Source: an uncultured Oscillospiraceae bacterium
GTDB taxonomy: Bacteria > Bacillota > Clostridia > Oscillospirales > Oscillospiraceae
NCBI GenBank assembly: GCA_947625045.1
Contig: CANQMW010000004.1
Location: 62,001 to 126,000 of the forward strand
Direction of reading: 5' to 3'
DNA: 64,000 nucleotides
The notes beneath the pieces are model-generated. The model was not told where the DNA came from and searched no databases. It was given only the letters and a program-made list of their open reading frames with translations. The translations under genes and the position numbers were made by a program. How positions within the stretch are numbered: position 1 is the stretch's first letter; each line of letters begins with the position of its first letter. This document shows positions 15,809-23,657 of this stretch, in pieces.

Positions 15809-16793
15809 CGTCTTCCTCCATTTCTTCCTCACTAGTCTCTGGAGAACTCGGGAACCGCCAATACCAAGCTCCATTCATCCTAATTGCTTCAATATTCAGA
15901 TTCTTTTTTGCTTTCTGTACTGTGCGCCTGGAAACACCTGCTATTTCCATCCGGTTGAAAACCTCTTTACTTTCCATCTCTCCGTCGCATAGCAATCTCT
16001 GCAACATCAGTTCTGTCCTCTTACACTTGCTGGTACAGAGTTCACTCTCTTGGATTGAATAGTTCTCCCGTGGTTCTAGCCAACTAAAGCCGTGATGAGC
16101 ATCAAGAGAAAAAGCTACTGCCGGTCCTTCTGGCGCGAGGCTGGACTTAATAGGGATCACATATCGAATGTGAGGCTCATCCTGGTCGCGTTCTACCATC
16201 AATACGCTTCGTGCAATAGCTGCAATGTCTATGCTGCCCAAACCGCGATAGAGGTTCTTTCCACCCACGGATTTATTCATGTGCCCAACCAGAACTACCG
16301 CACACTTGGTCTTAGCCGCTATCATTGACAGCCTTCTCAAAATTGCCCGCATTTTTTGGGCGTTCTGCATGTCTGCGTCTTGAGGCAAGAAGGCTTGAAA
16401 TGGGTCAAGCACCAGCATCTTCGCGCCCTCACTACGAATAGCCGCCTCAATGCGATCATCGTCTACAGTGATGGCCCCATCATCCTCTTGTATGAATGAA
16501 ACACGGTCGCAGTCAGCGCCAGCAGCAATCAGTCGTGGTTTGACCGTGTCAGCAATGTCATCCTCTGCGCACTGGTACACAACCCTATATGGGCCTCGGG
16601 AACGGTAGCCGTCCGGCATGGGTTCCCCGCGTGTAAGGAGCGCCGTAACGTTAATAATGAATGTAGACTTCCCCTCGCCAGGGTCGCCTTGGAGAACAGT
16701 CAACTTCCCGCAGGGGATATACGGAAACCAAAGCCACTCTACTTCTCTCTCCGTTACTGCGGAGTATCGGCATAGACTGACAGTTCCGCTCAC
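15801..16793 (-). CDS. RepA-like AAA ATPase
   Basis: A protein of 330 residues from the GTG at 16793. The annotated-looking GTG at 16802 sits on top of the ribosome site. Walker A is GDPGEGKST, Walker B is KMLVLDPFQAFLP, and VVLVGHMNKS is the sensor of RecA-like RepA/AAA_25 ATPases. A C-terminal region has a winged-helix-like stretch (SKEVFNRMEIAGVSRRTVQKAKK) and a very acidic tail. Such proteins act as helicase-like replication initiators in plasmids and mobile elements. Here it heads the operon of the recombinase and its tail paralogues. Confidence 0.85.
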   Translation of the reverse strand: MSGTVSLCRYSAVTEREVEWLWFPYIPCGKLTVLQGDPGEGKSTFIINVTALLTRGEPMPDGYRSRGPYRVVYQCAEDDIADTVKPRLIAAGADCDRVSFIQEDDGAITVDDDRIEAAIRSEGAKMLVLDPFQAFLPQDADMQNAQKMRAILRRLSMIAAKTKCAVVLVGHMNKSVGGKNLYRGLGSIDIAAIARSVLMVERDQDEPHIRYVIPIKSSLAPEGPAVAFSLDAHHGFSWLEPRENYSIQESELCTSKCKRTELMLQRLLCDGEMESKEVFNRMEIAGVSRRTVQKAKKNLNIEAIRMNGAWYWRFPSSPETSEEEMEEDDD

Positions 16794-16812
16794 AGGCCAC
16801 ACCTTCCAAGAT

Positions 16813-16883
16813 GGTAATTACTACATCAGTATAATACCTAATTGGTAAGTAGTCAACAGGCAAATTCTCATTTCGGTAATTTA
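16813..16883. promoter_or_regulatory. Three operator-like repeats at 31-bp spacing
   Basis: GGTAATTAC (16813), GGTAAGTAG (16844) and GGTAATTTA (16875) are spaced exactly 31 bases apart, about three helical turns, between the divergent ATPase operon and the Cro/CI-type regulator gene. The middle copy is part of the palindrome TACC-TAATT-GGTA. This is the expected place for operators of the regulator at 16924. Confidence 0.6.
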
Positions 16884-16923
16884 ATTGTGAGTTATATCAA
16901 CACTTTAGCAAGGGGTGATTTCA

Positions 16924-17250
16924 ATGCTCTTAAGGCAGCTTCGGACTCTTAAGGGAGTTACGCAGAAGGAAGTCAGTAAGGCACTAGGCTGCTCTGAAGT
17001 CGCTTATAATCGTTACGAGAATGGTGAACGGGAGCCCTCTCTTGAGATGGTTGTAAAGATTGCAGACTATTTTCGTGTCTCCGTTGACTATCTTCTCGAA
17101 CATGAGCCCCACCTTCTTCCTGTTCTTTCAGACTATGAAAAATCACTTGTCTTGGCATCCCGAAATGCCGATGAACGGGCACGGGAGGATGCACTGCAGG
17201 TATTGCTTGCCCACCAGGAAAAGGGGGCAAAACGAAAAACGTCTGCGTGA
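16924..17250 (+). CDS. Cro/CI-type transcriptional regulator
   Basis: A protein of 108 residues. The ATG at 16924 has AAGGGG 8 bases upstream and is preferred over the GTG at 16915. An HTH_3 domain covers residues 4-60: LRTLKGVTQKEVSKALGCSE, then YNRYENGEREPSLEMVVKIADYF. The tail is charged. It is transcribed away from the ATPase-recombinase operon and probably represses it through the spaced repeats between the genes. There is no protease-like domain, so it would not be self-cleaving like LexA or CI. Confidence 0.9.
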   Translation: MLLRQLRTLKGVTQKEVSKALGCSEVAYNRYENGEREPSLEMVVKIADYFRVSVDYLLEHEPHLLPVLSDYEKSLVLASRNADERAREDALQVLLAHQEKGAKRKTSA

Positions 17251-17340
17251 CTGTTACCCAGACGAATAACATCATCCGATTGCAATTCAGGCGATGATTC
17301 AAGAGCGCACAGCCGGGGTTTCTCCTTTTGCGCTACGCTC

Positions 17341-17405
17341 TTGCGCTCTTAAAAAACACAATATCTATCATGGTTTACAGCTTTTACTTCGATTTAAGAG
17401 CGCAA
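17341..17405. repeat. 13-bp inverted repeat between regulator and recombinase
   Basis: TTGCGCTCTTAAA (17341-17353) and its reverse complement (17393-17405) are 39 bases apart. Additional AAGAGCGCA copies lie nearby (for example near 17300). This could be an attachment site, a recombinase binding region or a long hairpin; the function is unknown. Confidence 0.6.
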
Positions 17406-17412
17406 AAGCAAC

Positions 17413-17467
17413 AAAAAAACACCCACAGCGCATAGTGGCCCAATTCGCCCGCTTCACGTTGTGGGTT
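17413..17467 (-). terminator. Terminator of the recombinase operon
   Basis: On the minus strand ACCCACA pairs with TGTGGGT across a structured loop and is followed by TTTTTTT. It lies just after the stop of the large recombinase gene at 17472. Confidence 0.6.
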
Positions 17468-17471
17468 GACT

Positions 17472-19058
17472 TTATATAGAGATCTCCATGCCGTTGTAGA
17501 AGGTGAACACGATCTGGCCGTCGTGCTTTACGGTAGCGCGGTCAACTGCGGTCAGCCACAGCTGGTCATCAAAGGCGGTCAGCACCCCGTCGAGATTTTC
17601 TAGGGCAAGCATGAATCCTCCGAGCAGATCTGCCTTTGCCTTTCGAGCATCGCGCAGCTTCTCAAGTTCCTCGGTTCTGGCTTTCATCTGCTCATACCGG
17701 GCGACATATCCATCATATTTCTGCTGGTAGGCTTCCTGGTCCTGTGCTGTCTGTGCGTTCTCGCTGATGCACCGCCGGGCAAGTTCTGTCACCACCTCCA
17801 CCTCACGTTTCAGATCTGCGAGTTCCTGCTCAATGGAGGAACAGTCCGTCAAGGTGTCCCGTATCACCCTGCAATCATCGAGGACGGCGCCTTTGTCTGT
17901 GACCAGTTCATTGAGTGCCGCCACAAACCGTTCCTTTATCGTTGATTCCGTCAGCGCCGGGGTCTGGCACCGATGTTCGCCCCGATATTTCTCCTGGCAC
18001 CTATAAATCACTTTCCTGTACTTGTCCGTCGAGTGCCAGGTCTTGGGGGCGTAGAAGCCGCCGCAGTCGCCACATACGACACGCGACCCAAGGATGCCGT
18101 TTCCGCTGTATTTGAGGCCGGCAGCTTTTCTGCGTTCCATCTCCCGCTGCACCAGCTCCCACTCTTCCGGAGCGATGATGGCCGGGTGGCTGTGCTCAAC
18201 GTAGTATTGCTGAACCTCGCCCTCGTTCACCTTCCGCTTATGGGTCAGGAAGTCAACGGTGAAGCCTTTCTGGAGGAGCGCGTCACCCTTGTACTTTTCA
18301 TTCGTCAGGATGCTGTTGATCGTGGTGGAGCGCCACCGCTGTTTGCCGCCCGGAGTGGGGATTCCTTCGGCTGTCAACTGCGAAGCTATCGCATAGGCTG
18401 TCATTCCGCACATGAACAACCGATATATTTTCTGGACGATCACCGCTTCCTCCGGTACGATCTCCGGAAGGTCGTCCGGCCCTTTGCGATACCCCAGGAA
18501 ATGGGAATACGGGAGGGTGATCTTTCCATCAGAGAACCGTTTCCGCTGGCCCCAAGTAACGTTCTCAGAAAGGCTCCGGCTCTCCTCCTGGGCCAGAGAG
18601 GACATGATGGTGATCAGCAGCTCACCCTTACTGTCCAGCGTGTAGATGTTCTCTTTCTCAAAGAACACCTCCACGCCCTTATCCTTCAGCTTCCGCACAG
18701 TCACCAAGCTGTCAACGGTGTTCCTTGCAAAGCGGCTGACGGACTTTGTGACGATGAGGTCTATCTTGCCATCCAAAGCATCCTGCACCATCTGGTTGAA
18801 CCCATCGCGGTGCTTGGTGTTCGTACCAGAGATCCCCTCGTCGGTATAGACTGCGACGAATTCCCAGTCCTGGTGACTCAGGATGTACTTGGTGTAGTAG
18901 TCTATCTGCGCTTCATAGCTGGTGAACTGCTCATCGGTGTCGGTAGATACACGGGCATACGCTGCCACGCGCCGTTTGCGGTTCGAGGCCACCGGCATCC
19001 GAGTGACGGGGTTTAAGGTAGCGGGGAGAACTGTTACAGACCGAGCCGCTCTCGCCAT
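17472..19058 (-). CDS. Large serine recombinase (prophage integrase candidate)
   Basis: A protein of 528 residues with the classic architecture. The resolvase domain has AAYARVSTDTDEQ (catalytic serine), YTDEGISGTNTKHRDGF and VTKSVSRFARNTVDS. A recombinase domain has GYRKGPDDLP and LTNEKYKGD. A zinc ribbon has CGDCGG...YRCQ...C. The C-terminus is a coiled coil rich in E, K and Q (about 410-490). It overlaps the small resolvase gene upstream by 25 bases. With 19034-19459 and 19380-20741 it forms a three-gene recombinase cluster often seen in Clostridia phages. Confidence 0.92.
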   Translation of the reverse strand: MARAARSVTVLPATLNPVTRMPVASNRKRRVAAYARVSTDTDEQFTSYEAQIDYYTKYILSHQDWEFVAVYTDEGISGTNTKHRDGFNQMVQDALDGKIDLIVTKSVSRFARNTVDSLVTVRKLKDKGVEVFFEKENIYTLDSKGELLITIMSSLAQEESRSLSENVTWGQRKRFSDGKITLPYSHFLGYRKGPDDLPEIVPEEAVIVQKIYRLFMCGMTAYAIASQLTAEGIPTPGGKQRWRSTTINSILTNEKYKGDALLQKGFTVDFLTHKRKVNEGEVQQYYVEHSHPAIIAPEEWELVQREMERRKAAGLKYSGNGILGSRVVCGDCGGFYAPKTWHSTDKYRKVIYRCQEKYRGEHRCQTPALTESTIKERFVAALNELVTDKGAVLDDCRVIRDTLTDCSSIEQELADLKREVEVVTELARRCISENAQTAQDQEAYQQKYDGYVARYEQMKARTEELEKLRDARKAKADLLGGFMLALENLDGVLTAFDDQLWLTAVDRATVKHDGQIVFTFYNGMEISI

Positions 19059-19459
19059 TTGATCGCCTCCCCAAATTCCCTGTTATCCGTTGAGAGCCCC
19101 TCCCGTATGAATTGGACTTCAACGCCCTGACTCTGCAGGAAGCGGACGATCCCCAGCAGATGTGGCATACTCCTTGAAAGACGCGAGACACCCGTGGTGA
19201 GTACCCGGTCGAAATCACCGGACTCCGCCGCTTTCAGCATCTGCCTGAGTACCGGTGAGTGCCTCGCCTCACCATCGGCGGGTCCAGCGTCTGAGTAGAC
19301 GCCAGAAAGGAGCCAGTCAGGATGCTTACCAAGCTCCTCCTCCAGCGCGGCTTTCTGCGCTTCAAGCGCAATCAGGTTTTCATTCCCGATGCACCCAACG
19401 CGCATATAAAAGACGACTCTCTTTCTCCGCGTCCCCTTGCCTTCGCTCTTCGTGTCCAT
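19034..19459 (-). CDS. Small resolvase-like protein lacking the catalytic serine
   Basis: A protein of 141 residues, essentially only a resolvase catalytic domain. The site that reads RVST in its neighbours reads RVGC here (VVFYMRVGCIGNEN), so the nucleophilic serine is missing. Other fold motifs persist: SGVYSDAG, LTTGVSRLSRSM and VEVQFIREGLST. There is no zinc ribbon or recombinase domain. The start has AAAGGAGG. It overlaps both flanking recombinase genes. I infer a non-catalytic partner or directionality regulator. Confidence 0.82.
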   Translation of the reverse strand: MDTKSEGKGTRRKRVVFYMRVGCIGNENLIALEAQKAALEEELGKHPDWLLSGVYSDAGPADGEARHSPVLRQMLKAAESGDFDRVLTTGVSRLSRSMPHLLGIVRFLQSQGVEVQFIREGLSTDNREFGEAIKWRERLGL

Positions 19460-20741
19460 TTTGCAAAGACCTCCTTTGAAGTGTTTTCTGCCGTGCTTTT
19501 TCTTTCATCTCGTCTGTCCATGAATCAGCGCGAGAGTGATCCTGCCAGCGTCTAACGATCTCCGCGCCATCAGAGAGGATGAACACCAGAGTGTTATCTG
19601 CTTCAGCACGGATGGCCTCGATCTCACCGCTGTTGGAGACGTCTGCTGCAAGTTCGGCCAGTACGCCCTCCGGAATCGCTTTAGAGGAGCAAGCCACCTT
19701 GCCTGCGCTGTTGTAGGTTCGACACACCCAGATAGGCTTTCCGTGATTCTTTTTTCTGCGAAAGTGGCCTCCGCAGATGCCGCAGACCACCACGCCGGAA
19801 AAGGGATATGTGTTCTTTTCCTGTCCAGTATGTTTGCACTGCTCGGCCCGCCGTTTCTGCTCCAACTGGGCCATCTCAAACTGCTCCGCAGGAATGATTG
19901 CCTCATGGCTGTTTTCGACTCGGTACTTCGGGCGTTGTCCTTCGTTCAAGAGCGACCTCTTTGTGATGTGGTTTTCTCGATAGGTCTTTTGAAGGAGCAG
20001 GTTTCCGGTATATGCCTCATTATTCAGAACGCGCCGCACGCCACTTCTGCACCATTTGTGCCCGTTGCGTGTTTCAACTCCCGCAGCGTTCAGCTTGTTC
20101 ACGATGGCGTCGAGTCCTTTGCCGGACAGGTATTCAGCGAAAATGACGCGGACGACCTCAGCCTCCTCCGGCAAGACCACCAGGGTCCCGTGGTCATAGC
20201 GGTATCCCAGCATGGTGCAATTCCAGGGCATTCCGGCCTCGAAGTTTCGCCTGACCCGCCAGATCTGGTTTTCGCTGGTAGACCGGCTCTCCTCCTGCGC
20301 GTAGGAGGCAAGAATGGTCAGCATCAGCTCTCCATCGGCGCTTTTCGTGTGAATGTTCTGCTCCTCAAAGAAAACATCGATGCCGATGCTCTTCAGCTCT
20401 CGTACAGCCTGCAAGAGCGTGACGGTGTTCCGAGCAAAGCGCGATATGCTCTTGGTGATGACCATGTCGATTTTTCCAGCCCGGCAGTCCTTCAACAGCC
20501 TCTGGAAGCCATCTCGGTCGGCCTTGGTGCCAGTAATGGCTTCATCGCTGTACACCCCGCAGAACATCCACCCCGGATGATTCTGTATGTAGGCGCTGTA
20601 ATAGCTGACCTGCGCCGACAGGGAGTGGAGCATAGCGTCCTTGCCACTGGACACCCGCGTGTATGCGGCAACTCGTGTGGCCTGCGGCGGGGCCGGAAGT
20701 GGCCGTTCAATTTTGCTTATGACCCGTTCCGTCGTGACCAC
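19380..20741 (-). CDS. Large serine recombinase
   Basis: A protein of 453 residues. The resolvase domain has AAYTRVSSGKDAM with catalytic serine, YSDEAITGTKADRDGF and ITKSISRFARNTV. A recombinase domain has GYRYDHGTLVVLPEE and LNNEAYTGNLL. A zinc ribbon CGICGGHFRRKK...WVCRT follows. The last 80 residues are charged. The GTG start lies immediately after AAGGAGG, which is unusually close; no other in-frame start is visible because a stop lies just upstream. Its 3' end overlaps the small resolvase gene by 80 bases. It probably acts together with the other two recombinases in prophage integration or excision. Confidence 0.9.
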   Translation of the reverse strand: MVTTERVISKIERPLPAPPQATRVAAYTRVSSGKDAMLHSLSAQVSYYSAYIQNHPGWMFCGVYSDEAITGTKADRDGFQRLLKDCRAGKIDMVITKSISRFARNTVTLLQAVRELKSIGIDVFFEEQNIHTKSADGELMLTILASYAQEESRSTSENQIWRVRRNFEAGMPWNCTMLGYRYDHGTLVVLPEEAEVVRVIFAEYLSGKGLDAIVNKLNAAGVETRNGHKWCRSGVRRVLNNEAYTGNLLLQKTYRENHITKRSLLNEGQRPKYRVENSHEAIIPAEQFEMAQLEQKRRAEQCKHTGQEKNTYPFSGVVVCGICGGHFRRKKNHGKPIWVCRTYNSAGKVACSSKAIPEGVLAELAADVSNSGEIEAIRAEADNTLVFILSDGAEIVRRWQDHSRADSWTDEMKEKARQKTLQRRSLQNGHEERRQGDAEKESRLLYARWVHRE

Positions 20742-20790
20742 CTCCTTGGGTGTGCCATGTTACCTCTGAAAGCCCGGTATATCCAGTTTT

Positions 20791-20979
20791 TCACCGGAAA
20801 ATGCTAGACGAAGATACCCCATGCTTTTTGGTCAGAATTGTATCAATATCAGCGTACTCTTGCGGTGTGATCAGGTGCTCCGTGAGCATTTTCCGGGCCA
20901 TGGCCATCGACAGCTGAAAGCCGAACAGCCGCGCCCTATAATCGACAAGCACCTGGTCATTTTCTTCGTGCGGCGTCAT
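20791..20979 (-). CDS. Small SHOCT-like protein
   Basis: A protein of 62 residues starting MTPHEENDQVL. It contains MARKMLTEHLITPQEYADI, the pattern of a SHOCT (short C-terminal) oligomerisation motif. It overlaps the zinc-finger gene upstream by 23 bases. Such small proteins commonly sit beside recombinases in clostridial prophages; the function is unknown. Confidence 0.65.
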   Translation of the reverse strand: MTPHEENDQVLVDYRARLFGFQLSMAMARKMLTEHLITPQEYADIDTILTKKHGVSSSSIFR

Positions 20980-21334
20980 AGCATTCTCTCGAACAATAGA
21001 CCCTCTGGCGTTTGCCATAGCTCTCGAACTCCTTTCCACAGTGCTTGCATATCACCTTGATAGCCGACTTGTGCTGAATCTGGCCTCTGTGGTGATTCCA
21101 CCACTCCATGCGGCATCGGTCTGAGCAAAACCGCTTTTCCTTCCTGTGCGGTTTCTGCGGCACAGGCTTTCCGCAGTTGGGGCAAGTATGGGTCGCGCCG
21201 GCAGCAACCTTCCGGCAGAAGGACTTCACTGTGTTCACTGGCAGACCAAGCTGAGATGCTATCCTCTTGTACCCGGCGCCATCGCGGATCAGCATCAATG
21301 CCGCACTCTGCTCACCTTGCGTCATTACGGTCAT
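20957..21334 (-). CDS. HTH and zinc-finger protein beside the recombinases
   Basis: A protein of 125 residues. An N-terminal helix-turn-helix (GYKRIASQLGLPVNTVKSF, like a sigma-70 region 4 or resolvase HTH) is followed by two zinc-binding segments: CPNCGKPV...RFCSDRC and CKHCGKEF...VYCSREC. It probably binds DNA or RNA. The ATG at 21334 follows GGAG closely; ATG 21325 is an alternative. It precedes the recombinase cluster in the same direction and may regulate it. Confidence 0.78.
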   Translation of the reverse strand: MTVMTQGEQSAALMLIRDGAGYKRIASQLGLPVNTVKSFCRKVAAGATHTCPNCGKPVPQKPHRKEKRFCSDRCRMEWWNHHRGQIQHKSAIKVICKHCGKEFESYGKRQRVYCSRECYDAARRK

Positions 21335-21403
21335 CGGCTCCTTTCAGGAGAGCTAGTGTTTGGTTCTCTCCCCATCCGCTACCGGAAAATTCAACCCCCC
21401 GGA

Positions 21404-21450
21404 AAAACAAAAAAGCTCCCGCCCCTCGGTCATCACCGAAAGGCGGGAGC
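21404..21450 (-). terminator. Terminator after the lysis module
   Basis: A 9-bp perfect stem (21415-21423 with 21442-21450) with an inner CGGT/ACCG pairing is followed on the minus strand by TTTTTT. It ends the late transcript that includes the endolysin. Confidence 0.9.
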
Positions 21451-21531
21451 TTCGTTGCCGGCGCAGGTCTTGAGCTACGCCCTCATTTTTACATTTTCTG
21501 TGGTTTTCTTATACCCGTGGTAAACGACAGA

Positions 21532-21783
21532 TTATGACCGTGGAGAAACTGTAGGCAGAGTGTCAGCGAGTTTCTCCCACTGTAGCTTCTGCACCCGCAG
21601 CAGGTCATCCTCCAACTCGCTGATGTGCTCTTGGATGCCCTCAATAACCCAGGACAGCTGTGCCGGGTCCAGCTCCTCCCAGGACGGCTCCTGCTGGTAC
21701 TGCGTCACCTCACGATAGGTGACGGTGGCGGTCAGCGCGATGGCCAACAGCACCAGCACCACACAGAGCAGCCGCTTCACCAT
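21532..21783 (-). CDS. Small signal-anchored protein, possible spanin-like
   Basis: A protein of 83 residues. An N-terminal hydrophobic helix (residues 4-21, LLCVVLVLLAIALTATVT) is followed by a helical, acidic, coiled-coil-like stretch (VIEGIQEHISELEDDLLRVQ). It overlaps the endolysin stop by 7 bases. Its position after the endolysin and its topology resemble Rz-type or holin-accessory proteins, although Gram-positive phages need no outer membrane spanin. Its role in lysis is inferred from position. Confidence 0.65.
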   Translation of the reverse strand: MVKRLLCVVLVLLAIALTATVTYREVTQYQQEPSWEELDPAQLSWVIEGIQEHISELEDDLLRVQKLQWEKLADTLPTVSPRS

Positions 21784-22556
21784 AGTCTGGTGAGCATCGC
21801 CGTCCAGGTATCCTTGCCGACCTGACCATCCTGGGTCAGCCCCAGCTTTTTCTGGATCTGCTTCGCGGCGAAGGCGCTGTTCGTGCCAAACTCGCCGTCA
21901 ACGGCGATTATCTTTCCATCCGCGCCCTTGATACCATAGGCATAGCAGATGCGCTGGAAGGTCTTGACCATCGGACCGCTGCTGCCGATCTTGCACAGCG
22001 CCAGCGTAACAGAACAGGAGGCACCTGTCTTGTTGGTGTGTCCCTGTGCTGGGTCCGCAGCTGCAGCACTCGTGGTACCAACGAAGTTGGGCCGGTAGAC
22101 GGTATAACTGCTGTTGAGCACTCGCTTTTTATAGCCGATGCCCTCATATTTGCCGCTGCCAGCACTACTTGCCTTGGCCTCCGCGATGGTCTTATAAACC
22201 GTGGAATTGCCCTCGAAAGTGATGACAGTCGTACCGCTCACGCGCTCTTTGATGGCAAACACATGCTGGTCCAGGTACGCGCACAGATCGCCCTCCTGCG
22301 CCTGATCGTTGGGCACGATGGTCATGTGCTTCCGGCAAAAATCCTTGAAGGTGGGGACATACGCCGGATTCGCACAACCGTTGAAAATGCCCGCGCCGGA
22401 CTTCTTGTCACAGTACCACAGGGTAAAGCCGCAGTACGCAGAGCCGGGGGCATTGAAAAAAGCGTTGACTGAGGTCCTGTTAGAACCCAGCACCGCTTCA
22501 TTCTCACCGGCAAGGGCCTCGCCGGGAGCCAGAAATTGTCTCGCTGTAATAGCCAT
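21777..22556 (-). CDS. Endolysin with CHAP-like and peptidoglycan-binding domains
   Basis: A protein of 259 residues from the ATG at 22556 (AAGGAGG upstream). The N-terminal part shows APGSAYCGFTLWYCDKK, with a cysteine placed as in CHAP amidases. QEGDLCAYLDQHVFAIKER supplies the histidine, and TVITFEGNST follows. The C-terminus has a peptidoglycan-binding fold: VDGEFGTNSAFAAKQIQKKL and GLTQDGQVGKDTW. It cleaves the host cell wall at the end of the lytic cycle. It has no signal peptide, so it depends on the holins encoded just upstream. Confidence 0.85.
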   Translation of the reverse strand: MAITARQFLAPGEALAGENEAVLGSNRTSVNAFFNAPGSAYCGFTLWYCDKKSGAGIFNGCANPAYVPTFKDFCRKHMTIVPNDQAQEGDLCAYLDQHVFAIKERVSGTTVITFEGNSTVYKTIAEAKASSAGSGKYEGIGYKKRVLNSSYTVYRPNFVGTTSAAAADPAQGHTNKTGASCSVTLALCKIGSSGPMVKTFQRICYAYGIKGADGKIIAVDGEFGTNSAFAAKQIQKKLGLTQDGQVGKDTWTAMLTRLW

Positions 22557-22593
22557 ATTCGTATCCTCCTTGAAAAAGTGGGCAGCCCGGAGG

Positions 22594-22863
22594 TCATGCC
22601 TCCGGGCCGCTCTGTTCCTCGTGTCGTCTTTCCTCTGCCTGCCAGCGGTGCTCCTGCTGGCGGTCTTTCGTCGTCTTGATCCATCCCATGATGCCGCATT
22701 CACCACCGCAGACACCGAAAACGGCCACCGTCAGTTCAGACGGCACGGTGATGTAGTGGGCAGCCATGATGAGCACCGTTACCGTGTAGGCCAGCAGGGT
22801 GACGCCGACCAGCACCAGTATCAGGTTCATGGTCCCGATGCGGGGCTTTGTGTGCTTGTTCAT
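22594..22863 (-). CDS. Small membrane protein of the lysis module
   Basis: A protein of 89 residues. There is one long or two short hydrophobic segments (about 13-57: LILVLVGVTLLAYTVTVL, then VAVFGVCGGECGIMGWI) and a charged C-terminal tail rich in E, R and H. It overlaps the LLH-type holin gene by 4 bases and precedes the endolysin. It is likely a holin or holin partner. Confidence 0.65.
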   Translation of the reverse strand: MNKHTKPRIGTMNLILVLVGVTLLAYTVTVLIMAAHYITVPSELTVAVFGVCGGECGIMGWIKTTKDRQQEHRWQAEERRHEEQSGPEA

Positions 22864-23162
22864 TCGTCAGGATGATTCAGCGCATAAACCGCCGCCTCGA
22901 TCAGCGCATCCAGCTTGCCCTCGTCAACACGCAGACCGTGGGACGTGAGCCAATCCAGGACGTATGCTTTCTTTTCTTCACCACGCCCGGAGCCGGTGAA
23001 AAGCTGCTCGGCGGCGGCCACCGCGATCTTGACCCACTGTAGGATCTCGTTCTGCTGTTCCTTGGTGGTCTTGGACCGTATGTACGGCACAAGAATGGCG
23101 GAGATGATGGCGCAGATGAGCGCCGCAACCGCCTCGATGATAGGGGTGATGTCGTAAGTCAT
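22860..23162 (-). CDS. LLH-type phage holin
   Basis: A protein of 100 residues. A single N-terminal membrane helix (about 5-28, VAALICAIISAILVPYI) is followed by KTTKEQQNEILQWVKIAV, AAEQLF and KKAYVLDWL...LIEAAVYALN. This pattern fits the Phage_holin_6/LLH family found in Firmicute phages. It forms membrane lesions that release the endolysin. Confidence 0.82.
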   Translation of the reverse strand: MTYDITPIIEAVAALICAIISAILVPYIRSKTTKEQQNEILQWVKIAVAAAEQLFTGSGRGEEKKAYVLDWLTSHGLRVDEGKLDALIEAAVYALNHPDE

Positions 23163-23191
23163 GATAAATACCTCCAGATCAATATTTTCGA

Positions 23192-23578
23192 TTACCGCTG
23201 TTTGAGCGGAAGATCGTTCACACTCTGCATGAGCATATCAAGGTCGCCGTTCCCGCCGAGGGAGTTGTGGTAGACCCCATGCATCTCATTCAGATACTTC
23301 CGGTCGTCGTAGTCGATCTCTCCGTCCTTCAGATACGCATATCCAAGGTAACGGATACGATCCAACATGATGATCCGAAGACCGTCTTTAAGCTCCTGGA
23401 CACTTCTCTCCGTGTCCGTTTTCCACTTGTCTTCCGATAGCTGTGCCGCAGCCGCTCTCTCCTCCGACCGATCCATCTTTGCTGCTCTGCGGTTGAGAAG
23501 CCAGATAAGAAGATTGTCGAGGAGCTTGATGATCGCAGCGGAGGCGGCCCCCGTGAGTAGATAGCCCAGCACATCCAT
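23192..23578 (-). CDS. Membrane-linked phage protein of the lysis module
   Basis: A protein of 128 residues from the ATG at 23578 (AAAGGAG 11 bases upstream). An N-terminal hydrophobic segment (about 3-30, VLGYLLTGAASAAIIKLL) is followed by a basic hinge and a coiled-coil-like acidic region (DRSEERAAAAQLSEDKW), then KYLNEMHGVYHNSLGGNGD. The topology resembles haemolysin XhlA-type or holin-accessory proteins. It precedes the holins in the transcript. Confidence 0.65.
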   Translation of the reverse strand: MDVLGYLLTGAASAAIIKLLDNLLIWLLNRRAAKMDRSEERAAAAQLSEDKWKTDTERSVQELKDGLRIIMLDRIRYLGYAYLKDGEIDYDDRKYLNEMHGVYHNSLGGNGDLDMLMQSVNDLPLKQR

Positions 23579-23608
23579 TTCCAACGCTCCTTTCGGCAAA
23601 ATAAATGA

Positions 23609-23626
23609 GGTGCCCTAATCGGCACC
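23609..23626 (-). terminator. Weak hairpin after the tail fibre gene
   Basis: A 6-bp hairpin GGTGCC/GGCACC with a 6-nt loop. On the minus strand it is followed by a T-rich stretch (TCATTTATTTT). It could be a partial terminator between the tail and lysis modules. Confidence 0.4.
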
Positions 23627-23657
23627 CCTGACAATGTTGAGTCATTCCAATGTTATT

